Assembly: GCF_024832785.1 (NCBI RefSeq)
Contig: NZ_CP116615.1
Span: 4,464,001-4,528,000, forward strand
DNA length: 64,000 bases
Reading direction: 5' to 3'
DNA from: Fontisphaera persica
GTDB taxonomy: Bacteria; Verrucomicrobiota; Verrucomicrobiia; Limisphaerales; Fontisphaeraceae
The position numbers and the translations under genes were made by a program. Positions 9,601 to 17,607 of this stretch are shown piece after piece. Under the pieces are notes generated by a model. The model was not told where the DNA came from, searched no databases, and saw only the letters and a program-made list of their open reading frames with translations. Each line of letters starts with the position of its first letter. Position 1 is the first letter of the stretch.

Positions 9601-9893
9601 ATGACCAGGGCAAATGGCAGGAGTGGGGCCGGTTGAGTTTCAGCGGGTACCCGGAGAAGCTTGTTTCACTTGGGGCGTGGCTGGGCGTGCAGTCGCAGGG
9701 GCAGATTTCAGTGGTGGAGGCGGCCAACGCCTTGCGCCTGGTGGCGCAGAGCCGCGTGCAGGGCTGCTTTTCCCCGATGGTTGAATACGCCGATGGCAAT
9801 CTGCAAAGCGGCTGGTTTGTGCCGCTGGAGGCCTACGGGGTGCTGCGCGTGCTGCCGCTGGCGTGGGGTGGGGAACGACTGGCCGGGCCTTGA
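6693..9893 (+). CDS. Very large secreted beta-propeller protein
   Basis: 1066 residues with an N-terminal signal (GGMVFLLASLAMAVPP). There are many repeated beta-rich modules of the form VVDIGNPDQPVMRGTL, VVDLSDPARPRIAGELEVPG, SLFDVSNPARPRLF and VIDVSALPQLRVLGVYEG. These are LVIVD-like propeller blades, so the protein probably forms one or more seven-bladed propellers outside the cytoplasm. No catalytic motif or C-terminal anchor is evident. It is preceded by a short intergenic region and followed by the first toxin-antitoxin pair. Binding or scaffold roles are plausible; the function is unknown. Confidence 0.8.
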   Translation: MKLRNRFGCITPWAGGMVFLLASLAMAVPPVPVITGIQPTRTNVLVEVQVPVGLREITVEGRARFGRGNWEPRAVVRTDGSGGKVLVSLPFAKTLEMLRVKARPQPVLPENFYTGQTSFAGPAATEVNTYGGPMIYTSTGMGGIEVRNPGDMDTGSQPREVVESDIWKIRGHTLYYFNQNRGLQVVDIGNPDQPVMRGTLSMPAVGEQMYVLNDTYAVLLARETCESGNYQSGRVVVVNVAGEKPAVVATVAVAGRLQESRLVGSALYVSSSVYRPVTGTTNTQWEYGTMVESFDLANPAQPVRRNQLWYAGQSDDVVTATETFLFVAHRSRENYQRSVLHVVDITAPNGQMQEYVTLQPAGHIKDKFKIYHHAGILTTVAEDWTPTATNRMRTRLETWRLPDPRSAGPIAAAKLGEVVLGYNESLHATRFDGTRAYVVTFFQVDPLWVVDLSDPARPRIAGELEVPGWSTYIEPLGERLVAVGWENNRVAVSLFDVSNPARPRLFNKVLLGEHGSWSEANLDEKAFTVLPTAGLVMVPYGGYLSNGYAQRVQLIDLQATNLVLRGVIEHQMQPRRSALYKERILSISGWELITVDAADRDQPRVTATLELSWPVSRVWVAGAHLLQLFDCRNYYGWEQANQPALRVSTQAEPDQALNMLRLGEWPVAGATLREGRLYVLQTPGGGYGWRWAYVPPAASGEERNFKLSVIDVSALPQLRVLGVYEGNHGRAAYGQQWEPLWLENGLLVWVNTQPLPYYYLMPVLWDGPVTLGRFGFWPGPVYGSGGGEMVAFEVGGAGAPVKWVSTVDLSTNGWLQFSRPVGQGNCIFISHGAQMAPEPVVVPLDYPVGEPVPYAWRVEQKHFLSVVDFTDPLEPVVRAPVNVPGTLLGVSHGGNMVYTTGPHYNAQGVTDYRQYVDAGAYDGTQFHLVASLPLPEQAQQPLVHQGGVFYLEGKYEATQNSTALLGWRLDDQGKWQEWGRLSFSGYPEKLVSLGAWLGVQSQGQISVVEAANALRLVAQSRVQGCFSPMVEYADGNLQSGWFVPLEAYGVLRVLPLAWGGERLAGP

Positions 9894-9930
9894 GGCCAAA
9901 CACCGGTTGTTCCGCCTCGCTTCATAAAGG

Positions 9931-9948
9931 TCTTTCTTTGCCGAAAGA
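9931..9948. promoter_or_regulatory. Inverted repeat upstream of Panacea antitoxin 1
   Basis: TCTTTC (9931-9936) and GAAAGA (9943-9948) form a perfect inverted repeat with a 6-nt spacer, 25 bp before the antitoxin start. No T-run follows, so an operator for autoregulation is more likely than a terminator. This is inference from position. Confidence 0.35.
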
Positions 9949-9973
9949 ATTAGAGTACTATGAAAGTGGTGAT

Positions 9974-10579
9974 ATGAATTTGGCATTTGCATATCGCAAG
10001 GCGACACAGGCACTCAATTTTTTTGCGCGCAAGAGCGGTGGCCGGATCAACAAGCTTAAAGCCCTAAAACTTGTTTTTTTTGCCGATCGCTATCACTTGC
10101 GAAAATACGGGCGTGCCCTCACCAACGATCGGTACCTGGCCATGAATTACGGGCCTGTGCCCTCTGGGACCAAGGACTTGGCGGAGCAAAGCGAATTTCT
10201 GGGTGAGCTGGAAAAGCAATACTCCGGGCGTTTTATCCGTCCCTGCCGGGAAGATGTCCACGCTTTGGAATCCATTGACGAAGTGGAAACCCGTGTCTTC
10301 TCGCAATCGGATTTGGAAGCCTTGGAATATGCCTGGCAAAAGTTTGGGGCCGCAGATGGTTTCCGGCTGGCGGATTTGACCCATGAATATCCCGAATGGC
10401 GAAAACATGAGACGGCGCTGAAATCGGGAGAGACCACCCGGGCAATGATGGCCTACGATGATTTTTTAGAGGACCCGCCTGAGGGGGTTGAGCCGTGTTT
10501 TGCGTTGAGCGACGAAGAACGGGAATGGCGTAGAGAGATGCTCGAGGAAGCTTTCCATTTTGAGGCCAAGTGGAGGTAA
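9974..10579 (+). CDS. Panacea-domain (DUF4065) antitoxin, module 1
   Basis: 201 residues from the ATG at 9974, which has GGTGAT just upstream. The N-terminal half carries the Panacea/DUF4065 signature: INKLKALKLVFFADRYHLRK, then GRALTNDRYLAMNYGPVPSG. The C-terminal half has FRLADLTHEYPEWRKHE, the other conserved patch of the family. Panacea is known as a promiscuous antitoxin domain that neutralises unrelated toxins. The gene is followed 11 bp later by a small gene that fits a partner toxin. Its sequence is visibly more AT-rich than the surrounding genes, suggesting acquisition by transfer. A second such pair lies at 30-31 kb. Confidence 0.88.
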   Translation: MNLAFAYRKATQALNFFARKSGGRINKLKALKLVFFADRYHLRKYGRALTNDRYLAMNYGPVPSGTKDLAEQSEFLGELEKQYSGRFIRPCREDVHALESIDEVETRVFSQSDLEALEYAWQKFGAADGFRLADLTHEYPEWRKHETALKSGETTRAMMAYDDFLEDPPEGVEPCFALSDEEREWRREMLEEAFHFEAKWR

Positions 10580-10590
10580 GGGGAGGCGGC

Positions 10591-11022
10591 ATGGACGAGG
10601 AGGCGCCCTGGGAAATAAAGCTAACGCTTCGCCCCGGGAGTGTTTATTACTTCGTGGATCGCCACCTCACTTCAGGAGAACCTCATTATTTCATTGTGGT
10701 CAATGTCCAACCGCTTGAAGACCAAGTGCTGGTGTTAACGGTGATTTCCTCGCAAGTTGAAAAAGTGGAGCGACGAGGGGCTAATTTGCCGGGAACAACC
10801 GTTCGCATTTCTCCCGCGGACTACGAGGAGCTTACCAAACCATCCATCGTGGATGGCAATTTTGTCGTACGCAAATCTCTGGCCGAATTGGTGGCGAAAA
10901 TGAGACGCAAGGAAATCGTCCCGAAGCGCGATCTTTCCGGCAATATCTTACATGCCATTCAGCAGGCAATTCTGGCCAGTCCGCTGGTGGAAGAGGAGGT
11001 CAAGCGATTGCTCCGGAAATGA
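10591..11022 (+). CDS. Putative toxin partner of Panacea module 1
   Basis: 143 residues from the ATG at 10591, preceded by a strong AGGGGAGG ribosome-binding site. The N-terminal half is beta-rich (LRPGSVYYFVDRHLTSG, PHYFIVVN, QVLVLTVISSQVEK), and the C-terminal half is helical, ending ILHAIQQAILASPLVEEEVK. It has the position, size and coupling of a toxin. The N-terminal pattern recalls an SH3-like barrel as in PemK/MazF, but I see no decisive catalytic signature. Its C-terminal motif and N-terminal LxPG are shared with the gene at 30648, so both belong to one family. Toxicity is inferred from context. Confidence 0.65.
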   Translation: MDEEAPWEIKLTLRPGSVYYFVDRHLTSGEPHYFIVVNVQPLEDQVLVLTVISSQVEKVERRGANLPGTTVRISPADYEELTKPSIVDGNFVVRKSLAELVAKMRRKEIVPKRDLSGNILHAIQQAILASPLVEEEVKRLLRK

Positions 11023-11179
11023 GACAAACGCCCGGAGGCGCGTGAGGGTGGGGCCAGTTCAAGTTAGCTTGCCTTTTAAGGGAGGACGATTGGCGGGAAG
11101 ATTTCACAGAAAGCAGAAGTAGCTGAGTGATGGAATGCGCGGAGGAAAGGAGCGCGCCCGCTCACTTTGGGACAAAGCG

Positions 11180-11205
11180 AAAAGGGACGGCGTGGGAGCC
11201 GTCCC
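11180..11205 (-). terminator. Rho-independent terminator of propionate operon
   Basis: GGGACGGC (11184-11191) and GCCGTCCC (11198-11205) form an 8-bp perfect stem with a 6-nt loop. On the minus strand it is followed by TTTT (11180-11183). It lies 30 bp after the end of the biotin carrier gene, the last gene of the minus-strand operon. Confidence 0.75.
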
Positions 11206-11235
11206 TGAGAGACAAGGAGTTTGATTAGGGAGAGG

Positions 11236-11652
11236 TTATTCCAGCGTCAACAGGGGCTGGCCCTCTTCGGCGGCATCGCCGACGGCCACTTTGATGGCCT
11301 TGACCACACCGTCGCGAGGGGCGAAGACGTTGGTGTTCATCTTCATGGCTTCCAGCACGAGGACGCAGTCGCCAGCTTTGACGGTTTGGCCCACCTGCAC
11401 GTTGATGGCCACGACGCGCCCGGTGAGGGGGCTGGGGATGTCGCCCGGACCGGCGCTGGCGCCGGCAGGAGCGGCTACCGGGGCAGGGGCTGGAGCGGGG
11501 GGAGGCGGAGGCGGTGGTGGTGGCGGCGGGGGCGGGGCGGCGTGGGCGGCGGGTGCCGGGGCAGGCACGGCCTGGCGTCCGGCGTCGTCGAGGACTTCCA
11601 CCAGCACATCGTATTGTTTGCCGTCAATGGTGATGAGCAATCGTTTGGTCAT
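11236..11652 (-). CDS. Biotin carboxyl carrier protein (1.3S-like)
   Basis: 138 residues. The C-terminal 75 residues form a biotinyl domain (SPLTGRVVAINVQVGQTVKAG) with the biotinylation motif EAMKM, the target lysine being K104, 34 residues from the end as usual. Before it lies an Ala/Pro-rich flexible linker with a long proline run, and at the N-terminus the strand ITIDGKQYDVLVEVLDD. It resembles the gamma subunit of methylmalonyl-CoA decarboxylase and the 1.3S subunit of propionibacterial transcarboxylase. It is the last gene of the operon and would shuttle carboxyl groups between the two carboxyltransferases encoded upstream. Confidence 0.9.
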   Translation of the reverse strand: MTKRLLITIDGKQYDVLVEVLDDAGRQAVPAPAPAAHAAPPPPPPPPPPPPPAPAPAPVAAPAGASAGPGDIPSPLTGRVVAINVQVGQTVKAGDCVLVLEAMKMNTNVFAPRDGVVKAIKVAVGDAAEEGQPLLTLE

Positions 11653-11691
11653 GCAACAAGAAAGGGGTTGGGGGTTGGGGTTTGGTTAGTT

Positions 11692-12150
11692 TCAGCGAAT
11701 GCGGTGCGAGGCAAAGTGCTGCACGCGGCCTTCGATGGCCCAGGTGTTGAGCACGGCGCCCAGCGGCCACGGGCCAAAGGCCGGGGTGCGGACGGGTTCC
11801 ACTTCGACGATGCGGTGGGGGCCGTCAATAACCATGGCCACGGCGGCGGCGATGGTGGCGGCGATTTCCGCATCAATCAGGTCGCGGCTGGCGCTGCTGC
11901 GCAACGGCGGGGCCACCGGGGTGTCATCGCCGGCGCCGGTGGTGAGCTGGGCGCCTGCCAGCCGGGCGACGGAGGCGTAGGTGCGCGGCGTGAATTCGCC
12001 GCAGAAGGTGTCGGCGCGCACGAGCGGGAAGGCCGCGGCGCGCGGGGGAAACCGATGGCAGCGGCCGTAGTTGTATTTGACCTCGGGGCCGATTTTGACA
12101 CCGGCCTCCTCGTGCTGCCACCACAGGCAATGTTCGCAACTCAGTTGCAT
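11692..12150 (-). CDS. Cys4 module fused to decarboxylase small-subunit-like tail
   Basis: 152 residues in two parts. Residues 1-55 hold a four-cysteine motif: CEHCLWW (C5, C8), then GRCHRFPP (C31) and FCGEFTPR (C50). This layout is seen in small uncharacterised Cys4 proteins and probably binds zinc or a metal cluster. The C-terminal half contains AEIAATIAAAVAMVI, GPHRIVEVEPVR and the ending EGRVQHFASHRIR, which recall the soluble tail of sodium-pump decarboxylase small subunits (OadG/MmdD type). No transmembrane helix is obvious. It sits between the carboxyltransferase and biotin carrier genes, so an assembly or docking role for the biotin enzyme is plausible. Function is inference. Confidence 0.6.
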   Translation of the reverse strand: MQLSCEHCLWWQHEEAGVKIGPEVKYNYGRCHRFPPRAAAFPLVRADTFCGEFTPRTYASVARLAGAQLTTGAGDDTPVAPPLRSSASRDLIDAEIAATIAAAVAMVIDGPHRIVEVEPVRTPAFGPWPLGAVLNTWAIEGRVQHFASHRIR

Positions 12151-12168
12151 AAGATGAAACCGTACCGG

Positions 12169-12201
12169 GGCACATCATGGGCCAGAGGCGCATGATGTGC
12201 C
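12169..12201 (-). promoter_or_regulatory. Perfect 11-bp intercistronic hairpin
   Basis: GGCACATCATG (12169-12179) and CATGATGTGCC (12191-12201) are perfect inverted repeats separated by 11 nt. They lie between the carboxyltransferase gene and the Cys4-fusion gene. There is no T-run on either side, so the structure probably affects mRNA stability or processing, or gives partial termination, rather than acting as a classical terminator. Confidence 0.6.
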
Positions 12202-12216
12202 AGCCGGAATTGAGGG

Positions 12217-13770
12217 TTAGAGCGGAATGGTGCCGTGTTTTTTGGGCGGCCGGGTTTCGCGCTTGCTCAGGGTGTTGCGGAGGGCCATGGCCACCGCGGC
12301 GCGGGTTTCGGCCGGTTCAATGACGTCGGTAATCATGGCCTTGGAGGCCGCCTCGTAAGGCGAGCAGAATTTGTCGCGATATTCGGCCTGGAGCTCGGCT
12401 TCTTTGGCCTTGGGGTCCGGGGCGGCGGCGATTTCCTTTTTGTAGAGGACCTTGACCGCGCCTTCGGCGCCCATGACCGCAATTTCGGCGGTGGGCCAGG
12501 CGTACACGAAATCGGCGCCCATGTCCTGGCTGCACATGGCGAGGTAGGCGCCGCCGTAGGCCTTGCGCATGATGACGGTGATTTTGGGCACGGTGGCCGA
12601 GGCGTAGGCGAAGAGCATCTTGGCGCCGTGGCGGATGATGCCGCCGCGTTCCTGTTGGAGGCCGGGGAGGAAGCCGGGCACGTCCACGAGGGTCACGAGC
12701 GGGATGTTGAAGACGTTGCAGAAGCGGATGAAGCGGGCGGCCTTGTCGGAGGAGTCAATGTCCAGGGTGCCGGCCTTGACCATGGGCTGGTTGGCCACAA
12801 TGCCGACCACAATGCCCTGGATGCGGGCAAAGCCGACCACGATGTTTTTGGCGAACTCTTTGGCGACTTCAAAGAAATCGCCGGCATCCACCAGGCGGGT
12901 GATGACGTCGAGGACGTTGTAGGCCTGCTTGGGGTCGGAGGGGACCAGGTCGTTCATCCCGGGGTCGGGGGTCATGTCCACCACCGGCGTGGGATGGTGG
13001 GGCGGGTCCATGAGGTTGTTGGGGGGGAGGTAGGAGAGCAGCTTGCGCACCAGCTCGACGGCATGGGCGTCGTTTTCGGCGATGAAATGGATGTTGCCGC
13101 TGACGGCGGCATGGGCCTCGGCCGTGGCGAAATCGGCCAGGTCGGCCTTCTGGCCGGTGGCGGCCTTGATGACTTCCGGCCCGCAGATGAACATGTTGGC
13201 GGTTTTGCGGACCATGATGAGGAAGTCCATCAAGGCGGGGGAGTAGGCCGCGCCGCCCGCGCAGGGGCCGGCGATGACGGCGATTTGGGGCACCACGCCG
13301 GAGAGGAGGACGTTGCGGAAGAAGACCTGGCCGTAGCCGGCGAGGGATTCCACGCCCTCCTGGATGCGGGCGCCGCCGGAGTCGTTGAAGCCCACCACGG
13401 GCATGCCGCAGCGGAGGGCGTATTCCATCATGTCGCTGATTTTGCGGGAGTGGATGCGCCCGAGGGCGCCGCCGCCGACGGTGAAGTCCTGGCTGAAGAC
13501 GGCCACGGGCCGGCCGTCCACGAGTCCGACGCCGGTGATGACGCCGTCGCCGGGCATGGGTTTGCCGTCCATGCCGAAGTTGTGGCAATCGTGCTGGGCG
13601 TGCTGGCCCATTTCGAGGAAGGTGCCGGGTTGGAAGAGGGCCTCCACGCGGTCGCGGGCGGTCATGAGGCCCTTGGCGCGGCGGGCTTCGAGTTTGTCGT
13701 TACCGCCGGCGGCGCGGGCGACGGCGCGGCGGTGGGCCAGGTTTTTGAGCAATTTGGGGTCAATAGGCAT
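12217..13770 (-). CDS. Acyl-CoA carboxyltransferase (12S / MmdA / PccB-like)
   Basis: 517 residues, the usual length of propionyl-CoA carboxylase beta, methylmalonyl-CoA decarboxylase alpha and transcarboxylase 12S subunits. It has two crotonase-like halves: FNDSGGARIQEGVESL with AGPCAGGAAYSPALMDF in the first, and LVDVPGFLPGLQQE with KAYGGAYLAMCSQDMGADF in the second. It transfers CO2 between biotin and propionyl-CoA/methylmalonyl-CoA. Neighbours (epimerase, mutase, 5S-like subunit, biotin carrier) and the lack of a biotin carboxylase gene favour a transcarboxylase role over an ATP-dependent carboxylase. Which of the two it is cannot be proved from this gene alone. Confidence 0.9.
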   Translation of the reverse strand: MPIDPKLLKNLAHRRAVARAAGGNDKLEARRAKGLMTARDRVEALFQPGTFLEMGQHAQHDCHNFGMDGKPMPGDGVITGVGLVDGRPVAVFSQDFTVGGGALGRIHSRKISDMMEYALRCGMPVVGFNDSGGARIQEGVESLAGYGQVFFRNVLLSGVVPQIAVIAGPCAGGAAYSPALMDFLIMVRKTANMFICGPEVIKAATGQKADLADFATAEAHAAVSGNIHFIAENDAHAVELVRKLLSYLPPNNLMDPPHHPTPVVDMTPDPGMNDLVPSDPKQAYNVLDVITRLVDAGDFFEVAKEFAKNIVVGFARIQGIVVGIVANQPMVKAGTLDIDSSDKAARFIRFCNVFNIPLVTLVDVPGFLPGLQQERGGIIRHGAKMLFAYASATVPKITVIMRKAYGGAYLAMCSQDMGADFVYAWPTAEIAVMGAEGAVKVLYKKEIAAAPDPKAKEAELQAEYRDKFCSPYEAASKAMITDVIEPAETRAAVAMALRNTLSKRETRPPKKHGTIPL

Positions 13771-13790
13771 AGGTCAAGAGGAGAGGAAGG

Positions 13791-14231
13791 TTAGTGTGAG
13801 CTGCAGCAGCAGCCACCGCCCCCATTGTTTTTGGGCATGCAAAACTCGGTCAGCACGCCATAGGTGGATTTGGGATGGAGGAAGGCCACCAGCTTGTTGG
13901 CGGCGCCTTCAAACGGTTTTTCGTGGATGAGCTTGCAGCCGGCGGCGGCGGCCTGTTGCAACTGGGCTTCGATGTTGTCGGTGCCAAAGGCGACATGGTG
14001 GATGCCGCCGTTGGGATTTTTTTCCAGAAACTTGGCGATGGGGCTTTCGGGGTCGGTAGGCTCCAGCAATTCAATGTGGACCTCGCCGACGCTGAAGAAG
14101 GCCACGCGGACTTTTTGGGAGGCCACTTCCTCGCGTTTTTCGCATTTGAGGCCGAGGGCTTTTTCGTAGTAGTTCACCACTTCATCGAGGTTTTTGACCG
14201 CGATGCCGAGATGGTCAATTTTCTTAATCAT
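13791..14231 (-). CDS. mce: Methylmalonyl-CoA epimerase
   Basis: 146 residues starting at the ATG at 14231 (MIKKIDHLGIAVKNLDE), which overlaps the end of the meaB gene by 8 bp. The earlier in-frame start at 14249 would add six non-conserved residues. It is a glyoxalase/VOC fold with metal ligands in IDHLGIAV, EVHIELLEP and GIHHVAFG. It interconverts (R)- and (S)-methylmalonyl-CoA, linking the carboxyltransferase to the mutase. The C-terminus carries an unusual run of cysteines (GGGGCCCSSH), possibly metal-binding. Confidence 0.92.
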   Translation of the reverse strand: MIKKIDHLGIAVKNLDEVVNYYEKALGLKCEKREEVASQKVRVAFFSVGEVHIELLEPTDPESPIAKFLEKNPNGGIHHVAFGTDNIEAQLQQAAAAGCKLIHEKPFEGAANKLVAFLHPKSTYGVLTEFCMPKNNGGGGCCCSSH

Positions 14232-15414
14232 AGTGCTCGTTCTTTCCATGGGATGGGGAGGATGGCGCCGTGCTGCGGCCTGCGGGGGCCTCGGCCAGCG
14301 CCAAAAGTTCCTGGGCCGCCTGGGGGGCGGTGATTTCGCCGCGCAACAGGGCGGCTTCGAGCCGCGCGCGGGCGGCGGCCATGCCGGGGAGGCGGTAAAA
14401 GCGGGCCTCCAATTCTTCGCGGATGAGGTCCGCGAGCCACTGGCGGGACTGCTCCTGCCGCAATTGCCGGAGGATGCCGGCGGGCTCGAGCAGCGCGTAA
14501 AAATTCTGAATCATGTCCCAGACGGCGGGGATGCCCTCGCCGGTCAAGGCCGAGCAGGCGGCCACGGGGGTTTTCCACGGCGGGGTGGCCGGGGCCAGGT
14601 AATGCAGGGCGGTGGCGTATTCCTGGCGGGTTTGTTCGGCGCGCTGGCGGAGGGGGCCGTCGGCCTTGGTGACGAGGACCGCATCGGCATTTTCCACGAT
14701 GCCCTTTTTGATGCCCTGGAGCTCGTCGCCCGCGCCCGGCAGCAGCAGGAGCAGGAAAAAATCCACCATGGAGCGGACGGCCACCTCGCTCTGGCCCACG
14801 CCCACGGTTTCCACGAGCACGACGTCAAAGCCTGCGGCTTCGCAGAGGAGCATGGTTTCGCGGGTTTTGCGGGCGACGCCGCCCAAGGTTTTGCCGGAGG
14901 GCGAAGGGCGGATGAAGGCTTTGGGCTGGCGGCAGAGCTGTTCCATGCGGGTTTTGTCGCCGAGGATGCTGCCGCCGGCGCGGTTGCTGGAGGGGTCCAC
15001 GGCCAGCACGGCCACCTGGAGGCCCTGGCGGCACAAATAACAGCCGAAGGCCTCGATAAAGGTGCTTTTGCCCACGCCGGGAGCGCCGGTGATGCCGATG
15101 CGCCGGGCCTTGCCGGTGTGGGGCAAGAGCTGGCGCAACACGGCTTGCGCGAGGGTTTGGTGGGCCGGGGCGGAGCTTTCGATAAGCGTAATGGCCCGCG
15201 CGAGGATGGTGCGGTCGCCCCGGCGGACGCCTTCCACATAATCCTCGACGCTCAAACGCCGGACCCGGGGGCGCGGAGTGCCGGCTGCCGCCGGCGCCGC
15301 CGGCGGCACCACGGGCGGCAACACGCGCAGGGTCTCCGTCAACCGCTCCGGCGGCGCTGCATGGGCCGCGGAGGGGAGGGGAGTCCCCGGCAGGTCTTCG
15401 GCGCAGGTGGTCAT
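14224..15414 (-). CDS. meaB: MeaB/ArgK-type GTPase chaperone of methylmalonyl-CoA mutase
   Basis: 396 residues. The G3E-family GTPase core has a Walker A motif at residues 110-118 (GAPGVGKST), then AVDPSSNRAGGSILGDKTRM and the switch region VETVGVGQSE. MeaB protects methylmalonyl-CoA mutase from inactivation and gates B12 loading. It begins 6 bp after the mutase large-subunit gene and overlaps the epimerase gene, so translation is coupled. Compared with typical MeaB (about 330 residues) it has a Pro/Ala-rich N-terminal extension of about 45 residues and a short C-terminal tail. Confidence 0.93.
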   Translation of the reverse strand: MTTCAEDLPGTPLPSAAHAAPPERLTETLRVLPPVVPPAAPAAAGTPRPRVRRLSVEDYVEGVRRGDRTILARAITLIESSAPAHQTLAQAVLRQLLPHTGKARRIGITGAPGVGKSTFIEAFGCYLCRQGLQVAVLAVDPSSNRAGGSILGDKTRMEQLCRQPKAFIRPSPSGKTLGGVARKTRETMLLCEAAGFDVVLVETVGVGQSEVAVRSMVDFFLLLLLPGAGDELQGIKKGIVENADAVLVTKADGPLRQRAEQTRQEYATALHYLAPATPPWKTPVAACSALTGEGIPAVWDMIQNFYALLEPAGILRQLRQEQSRQWLADLIREELEARFYRLPGMAAARARLEAALLRGEITAPQAAQELLALAEAPAGRSTAPSSPSHGKNEHYD

Positions 15415-15420
15415 GAAGGA

Positions 15421-17607
15421 TTAGTCCGTGTGAGCGTGGGCGCGTTCGAGCTGGTTCAGGATTTCCATGGCGGCCTCGGTGATGATGGTGCCCGGGCCAA
15501 AGATGGCGGCTGCGCCGTGTTCGCGCAAGAAGGGATAATCCTGCGCGGGGATGACGCCGCCCACCACCACCAGAATGTCCTCGCGGCCGAGTTTTTTCAA
15601 TTCGGCCACCAGTTCGGGGAGGAGGGCCTTGTGGCCGCCGGCGAGGGAGCTGATGCCCACGACGTGGACATCGTTTTCGACCGCCATGCGGGCGGTTTCC
15701 TCCGGCGACTGGAACAGCGGCCCAATGTCCACATCAAAGCCCATGTCGGCATAGGCGGTGGCCACCACCTTGGCGCCGCGGTCGTGGCCGTCCTGGCCCA
15801 TTTTGGCGACGAGGATGCGCGGGCGGCGGCCTTCACGCTGGGCAAAGGCCTCGACGCGGCGGCGCACTTCGGCGAGCTGGTCCGGCTGGGCATACTCGGA
15901 GGTGTACACGCCGGAGATGGAGCGGATGAGGGCCTTGTGGCGGCCGAAGTGTTTTTCAAGGGCGGCCGAGATTTCGCCGAGGGTGGCGCGCTCGCGGGCG
16001 GCGGCGATGGCCAGCTCCAGGAGGTTGCCTTCGCCGGTTTCGGCGGCGCGGGAGAGGGCGGCGAGGGCGGCGTCCACTTTGGCCTGGTTGCGGGAGGCGC
16101 GGATTTGGGCCAGGCGCTTGATTTGGGCCTCGCGCACGGCGGCATTGTCCACTTCCAGCACGGGGATGGCTTCGGATTGTTCCAGGCGGTAGGCGTTGAC
16201 GCCGACGATGATTTCCTTGCCGGAGTCAATGCGGGCCTGGCGGCGGGCGGCGGCCTCCTCGATGCGCAGTTTGGGCAGGCCGGTTTCGATGGCTTTGGCC
16301 ATGCCGCCGAGGGCTTCGATTTCCTGGAGGTGCGCCCAGGCTTTTTCCATGAGGGCCTGGGTGAGGGCCTCGACGTAGAAGGAGCCGGCCCAGGGGTCAA
16401 TGACCTTGCAGATGCCGGTCTCCTCCTGGAGGAAGAGCTGGGTGTTGCGGGCAATGCGCGCGGAGAAATCGGTGGGCAGCGCGATGGCTTCGTCCAGCGA
16501 GTTGGTGTGCAGGGACTGGGTGTGGCCGAGGGCGGCGGCCATGGCTTCGATGCAGGTGCGGGCCACGTTGTTGAAGGGGTCCTGCTCCGTCAAACTCCAG
16601 CCCGAGGTCTGGGAGTGGGTGCGGAGGGCCATGGATTTGGGATTCTTCGGGTTGAACTGCTTGATGAGTTTGGCCCAGAGGAGGCGCGCGGCGCGCATTT
16701 TGGCCACTTCCATGAAGAAGTTTTTGCCCTGGGCCCAGAAGAATGAGAGGCGCGGGGCAAACGCATCAATATCAATGCCCGCCTGGAGGCCGGTGCGGAC
16801 GTATTCGAGGCCGTCGGCCAGAGTGTAGGCCAGCTCCAGGTCCACCGTGGCTCCGGCCTCTTGCATGTGGTAGCCGGAGATGGAGATGGAGTTGAACTTG
16901 GGCATGTTTTTGGAGGTGAAGGCGAAGATGTCCGCAATAATCCGCATGGAAGGCTTGGGCGGATAGATGTAGGTGTTGCGGACAAGGTATTCCTTCAGGA
17001 TGTCATTCTGGATGGTGCCGGAGAGCTGGGCCATGGGGACGCCCTGCTCCTCCGCCGCCACGATGTAGAAGGCCATGATGGGCAGGACGGCGCCGTTCAT
17101 GGTCATGGAGACGGAGATGCGGTCCAGGGGGATGCCGTCAAAGAGGATTTTGGCGTCCTCGACGCTGCAGACGGCCACGCCGGCCTTGCCGACATCGGCG
17201 AAAGCGCGGGGGTGGTCGGAGTCGTAGCCGCGGTGGGTGGGCAGGTCAAAGGCGACGGACAACCCCTGCTGGCCGGCGGCAATGTTGCGGCGGTAGAAGG
17301 CGTTGCTTTCCTCGGCCGTGGAGAAGCCGGCGTATTGGCGGACGGTCCACGGTTTGACCACGTACATGGAGGCATACGGCCCGCGCAGGAAGGGGGGCAG
17401 GCCCGGCAGGTAGTCGAGGTGCAGCGCGGCATCCAGGTCGCGGCGGGTGTAGAGGGGTTTGACCTCGATTTGCTCCATGGTCTGCCAGAGCAGCTCCTGG
17501 AGCGGGCGTCCGGTTTCCCGCTCGATTTGCTGCTGCCATTGTTCAAAGGTGACCGCGGGGGTGGGCGGTTGAAACGGTACTTGGGTGAAATCAGGCAAGG
17601 TTTTCAC
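15421..17607 (-). CDS. mutB: Methylmalonyl-CoA mutase, large catalytic subunit
   Basis: 728 residues, the full length for the catalytic subunit. The N-terminal TIM barrel includes [20 protein letters not shown] and the [20 protein letters not shown] substrate region. The C-terminal B12-binding domain carries DGHDRG with H608 as the cobalt-ligating histidine, followed by [16 protein letters not shown]. It converts (R)-methylmalonyl-CoA and succinyl-CoA using adenosylcobalamin. Its start overlaps the mutA stop by 4 bp (ATGA), so the two subunits are translationally coupled. Confidence 0.96.
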   Translation of the reverse strand: MKTLPDFTQVPFQPPTPAVTFEQWQQQIERETGRPLQELLWQTMEQIEVKPLYTRRDLDAALHLDYLPGLPPFLRGPYASMYVVKPWTVRQYAGFSTAEESNAFYRRNIAAGQQGLSVAFDLPTHRGYDSDHPRAFADVGKAGVAVCSVEDAKILFDGIPLDRISVSMTMNGAVLPIMAFYIVAAEEQGVPMAQLSGTIQNDILKEYLVRNTYIYPPKPSMRIIADIFAFTSKNMPKFNSISISGYHMQEAGATVDLELAYTLADGLEYVRTGLQAGIDIDAFAPRLSFFWAQGKNFFMEVAKMRAARLLWAKLIKQFNPKNPKSMALRTHSQTSGWSLTEQDPFNNVARTCIEAMAAALGHTQSLHTNSLDEAIALPTDFSARIARNTQLFLQEETGICKVIDPWAGSFYVEALTQALMEKAWAHLQEIEALGGMAKAIETGLPKLRIEEAAARRQARIDSGKEIIVGVNAYRLEQSEAIPVLEVDNAAVREAQIKRLAQIRASRNQAKVDAALAALSRAAETGEGNLLELAIAAARERATLGEISAALEKHFGRHKALIRSISGVYTSEYAQPDQLAEVRRRVEAFAQREGRRPRILVAKMGQDGHDRGAKVVATAYADMGFDVDIGPLFQSPEETARMAVENDVHVVGISSLAGGHKALLPELVAELKKLGREDILVVVGGVIPAQDYPFLREHGAAAIFGPGTIITEAAMEILNQLERAHAHTD

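Noticed and set aside
14194-16746. An 850-codon plus-strand frame across meaB and mutB
   Set aside because: Antisense by-product of GC-rich third positions; no motif, no ribosome-binding site.
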